Assembly: GCA_900544995.1 (NCBI GenBank)
Contig: UQXC01000077.1
Coordinates: 1 to 6,115, forward strand
Source of the DNA: an uncultured Collinsella sp.
GTDB taxonomy: Bacteria > Actinomycetota > Coriobacteriia > Coriobacteriales > Coriobacteriaceae
Direction: 5' to 3'
Length of the DNA stretch: 6,115 nucleotides
Shown here: in pieces, positions 4,238 through 6,115 of the stretch
Position numbering within the stretch: position 1 is the first letter of the stretch
Layout: every line of letters starts with the position of its first letter
Notes under the pieces: generated by a model
The model's input: only the letters and a program-made list of their open reading frames with translations
Databases searched by the model: none
What the model was told of the DNA's origin: nothing
Program-made: the position numbers and the translations under genes

Positions 4238-6115
4238 TGGCTGCCAAACTCATCGATCTTTCCTTTACGCTCAACGGCCGCAAGGTCAAGGTCCAGATTG
4301 CCCCCGACACCATGCTCTTTGCGCTTTTGCGCGAGCAGGGTTGCGCGTCGGTGCGCTGTGCCTGCGAAACCACCAACTGCGGCCTGTGCACGGTGTGGCT
4401 CGACGGCGACCCGGTGCTGAGCTGCTCGGTTCCCGCCGCGCGCGTCGAGGGTCGCTCCATCACTACGCTCGAGGGCCTCAAGGCCGAGTCTGAGGCGCTC
4501 GCCCGTGCGATGGCTGCCGAAGGCGCCGAGCAGTGCGGTTTTTGCGCCCCCGGCCTTATCATGAACGTGCTGGCGCTCGCCCGCGCTGCCAAGGAGGACC
4601 CGAGCCTCGTCGCCACGCGCGAGGAGCTCTCGCGCCAGCTCGCCGGTAACCTCTGCCGTTGCAGCGGCTACGAGAGCCAGCTGCGCGCCATCGTTCGCTT
4701 CCTCAACGAGTCCGGCGTGCAGGTAGGCTTCGAGATGCCCGAGCTGCCCGTCAACGACACCAGCTGCGACGGCGTCTCCTACAAGCAGATCACCCACAAG
4801 CAGCCCAAGAAGGACTCGAAGGCGCTGCTCGAGGGTCGTCCCGTCTACACGGGCGACATGGTGCCCGCCGGCGCCCTGATCGTTAAGCTCAAGCGCAGCC
4901 CGTATGCCCGCGCCAAGATCCGCTCCATCGATACGTCGCGCGCACTGAAGGTGCCCGGCGTCGTGGGCGTCTACACCTACGAGGACGTGCCCCAGCGCCG
5001 CTTTACCATCGCCGGTCAGAGCTATCCGCAGCCGAGTCCCTACGACCGCCTGATCCTCGAGAACCTCGTCCGTTACCAAAACGAGGAGGTGGCGATCGTC
5101 GCCGCCGAGACTGAGGAGGCCGCCGACAAGGCGCTCAAGCTCATCAAGGTCGACTACGAGGTGCTTGAGCCCCTGCTCGACTTTACCCAGGCACTCGATA
5201 ACGAAATCGTGGTCCACCCCGAGGGCGACGTGACCTTTATGTTCCCGCAGGGCGGCGACGTGTCCCGCAACCTGGTGTGCAGCGGTACCAGCGATTTTGG
5301 CGACTTGGACGAGGCCTTCGCCCAGAGCGACATCGTCTTTGAGCGCACCTACACCAGCCAGGCCACACAGACCGCGCCCATGGAAACCTTCCGCGCCTTC
5401 GCGACGACCGATGCGTTCGGGCGTATCTCGGTGACCACCTCCACGCAGGTACCCTTCCACGTGCGCCGCATGGTCGCTCAGTCGCTCGACATTCCGCAGT
5501 CGCAGGTGCAGGTCATTAAGCCGCGCATCGGCGGCGGCTTTGGCTCCAAGCAGACGGGCTGCTGCGAGATCTTCGTGGCGTTCGTCACCCAGCAGACCGG
5601 CCGTCCGAGCTATTGCTGCTACACCCGCGAGGAGACCATCACCGCGGGCAACTCGCGTCACCAGATGCAGATGACCGTTAAGCTGGGCGCCATGAACGAC
5701 GGCACTATCACGGCCATCGACCTGCACACGCTGTCCAACGCCGGCGCCTATGGCGAGCACGCCACCACGACGATCGGCCTTTCGGGCCACAAGAGCCTGC
5801 CCATCTACAACCACGTGAAGGCGAGCCGCTTTAGCTGGGACGCCGTCTACACCAACACCAACCGCGGCGGCGCGTATCGCGGCTACGGTGCCACCCAGGG
5901 CCAGTTTGCTGTGGAAAGCGCCGTCAACGAGCTCGCCGACATGCTGCACATGGACCCCGCCGACCTGCGCCTTAAGAACATCGTGCGCGAGGGCGAGATC
6001 ATGCCGCAGTACTACAACGAGAAGCTCAACGCCTGCGCGCTCGACCGCTGCCTGCTGCGCGCGATGGACATGATCGGCTGGCGCGACAAACCGCCGGGCG
6101 GCGGCGAGCTCGCGT
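4237..6115 (+). CDS. Molybdenum hydroxylase catalytic subunit: fused [2Fe-2S] and molybdopterin domains (3' truncated by window)
   Basis: This gene encodes the catalytic chain that hydroxylates a carbon next to nitrogen or an aldehyde, using water as oxygen source. At least 626 residues are visible; the frame is open to the window end. Residues 1-160 hold both [2Fe-2S] clusters: Cys43, 48, 51 and 63 (plant-ferredoxin type, CETTNCGLC) and Cys100, 103, 140 and 142 (QCGFCAPG, NLCRCSGY). After a linker, the Mo part begins near VYTGD (203-207). It contains TQTAPMET (377-384), GGGFGSK (432-438) and AYRGYGATQ (546-554). The [2Fe-2S]-Mo fusion with a separate FAD gene is like E. coli XdhD. The C-terminal segment with the catalytic glutamate is outside the window. 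Substrate is unknown: purines, nicotinate-like heterocycles and aldehydes are all possible. It starts at ATG 4237 inside the TAATG overlap. The protein has no signal peptide and is expected in the cytoplasm. Confidence 0.92.
   Translation, partial: MAAKLIDLSFTLNGRKVKVQIAPDTMLFALLREQGCASVRCACETTNCGLCTVWLDGDPVLSCSVPAARVEGRSITTLEGLKAESEALARAMAAEGAEQCGFCAPGLIMNVLALARAAKEDPSLVATREELSRQLAGNLCRCSGYESQLRAIVRFLNESGVQVGFEMPELPVNDTSCDGVSYKQITHKQPKKDSKALLEGRPVYTGDMVPAGALIVKLKRSPYARAKIRSIDTSRALKVPGVVGVYTYEDVPQRRFTIAGQSYPQPSPYDRLILENLVRYQNEEVAIVAAETEEAADKALKLIKVDYEVLEPLLDFTQALDNEIVVHPEGDVTFMFPQGGDVSRNLVCSGTSDFGDLDEAFAQSDIVFERTYTSQATQTAPMETFRAFATTDAFGRISVTTSTQVPFHVRRMVAQSLDIPQSQVQVIKPRIGGGFGSKQTGCCEIFVAFVTQQTGRPSYCCYTREETITAGNSRHQMQMTVKLGAMNDGTITAIDLHTLSNAGAYGEHATTTIGLSGHKSLPIYNHVKASRFSWDAVYTNTNRGGAYRGYGATQGQFAVESAVNELADMLHMDPADLRLKNIVREGEIMPQYYNEKLNACALDRCLLRAMDMIGWRDKPPGGGELA

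Noticed and set aside
4234..5949. A 571-codon open frame on the - strand opposite the Mo subunit
   Set aside because: It is exactly antisense to a protein with both [2Fe-2S] cluster motifs and Mo-cofactor motifs. Its translation is low-complexity Ala/Gly/Val/Leu/His, as expected for the mirror of a GC-rich coding frame.

Overview
The window is a GC-rich stretch of bacterial chromosome. All genes are on the + strand. Gene content, codon choice and protein sequences look like a gut Coriobacteriia member, most likely Collinsella or a relative. That assignment is inference from general familiarity, not from a search.

Layout. Positions 2-148 are the C-terminal end of SelB, the selenocysteine elongation factor. 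An extended -10 promoter (164-172) follows, then a 97-nt selenocysteine tRNA (185-281, anticodon UCA, encoded CCA) and a strong intrinsic terminator (290-345). Next comes a short operon: mobA (437-1069), which makes Mo-guanine dinucleotide cofactor, and a Cys-rich protein of the putative Se/S-carrier family DUF3343 (1085-1480). A REP-like repeat (1481-1521) and a 215-nt leader precede gdhA, a hexameric-type glutamate dehydrogenase (1737-3092), which ends at its own terminator (3118-3152). A perfect 26-bp inverted repeat (3169-3243) lies in the gap before a second operon. That operon has an FAD-binding subunit (3323-4237) overlapping by one base (TAATG) a large [2Fe-2S] plus molybdopterin subunit (4237 to beyond the window end) of the xanthine dehydrogenase superfamily.

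How the genes fit together. Except for gdhA, every gene concerns selenium or molybdenum. SelB and tRNA-Sec insert selenocysteine. MobA makes the cofactor form used by formate dehydrogenases, which are often selenoproteins. DUF3343 is a suspected Se/S carrier. The Mo hydroxylase belongs to a superfamily in which some members carry a labile selenium ligand instead of sulfur on Mo. A link between the Se genes and this hydroxylase is plausible but not shown by the sequence, because terminators split the region into at least four transcription units.

The most notable details are the tRNA-Sec anticodon loop with C instead of the near-universal U33, the duplicated Cys motif of the DUF3343 protein, the Mo-site substitutions of the hydroxylase, and the large perfect palindrome at 3169-3243.
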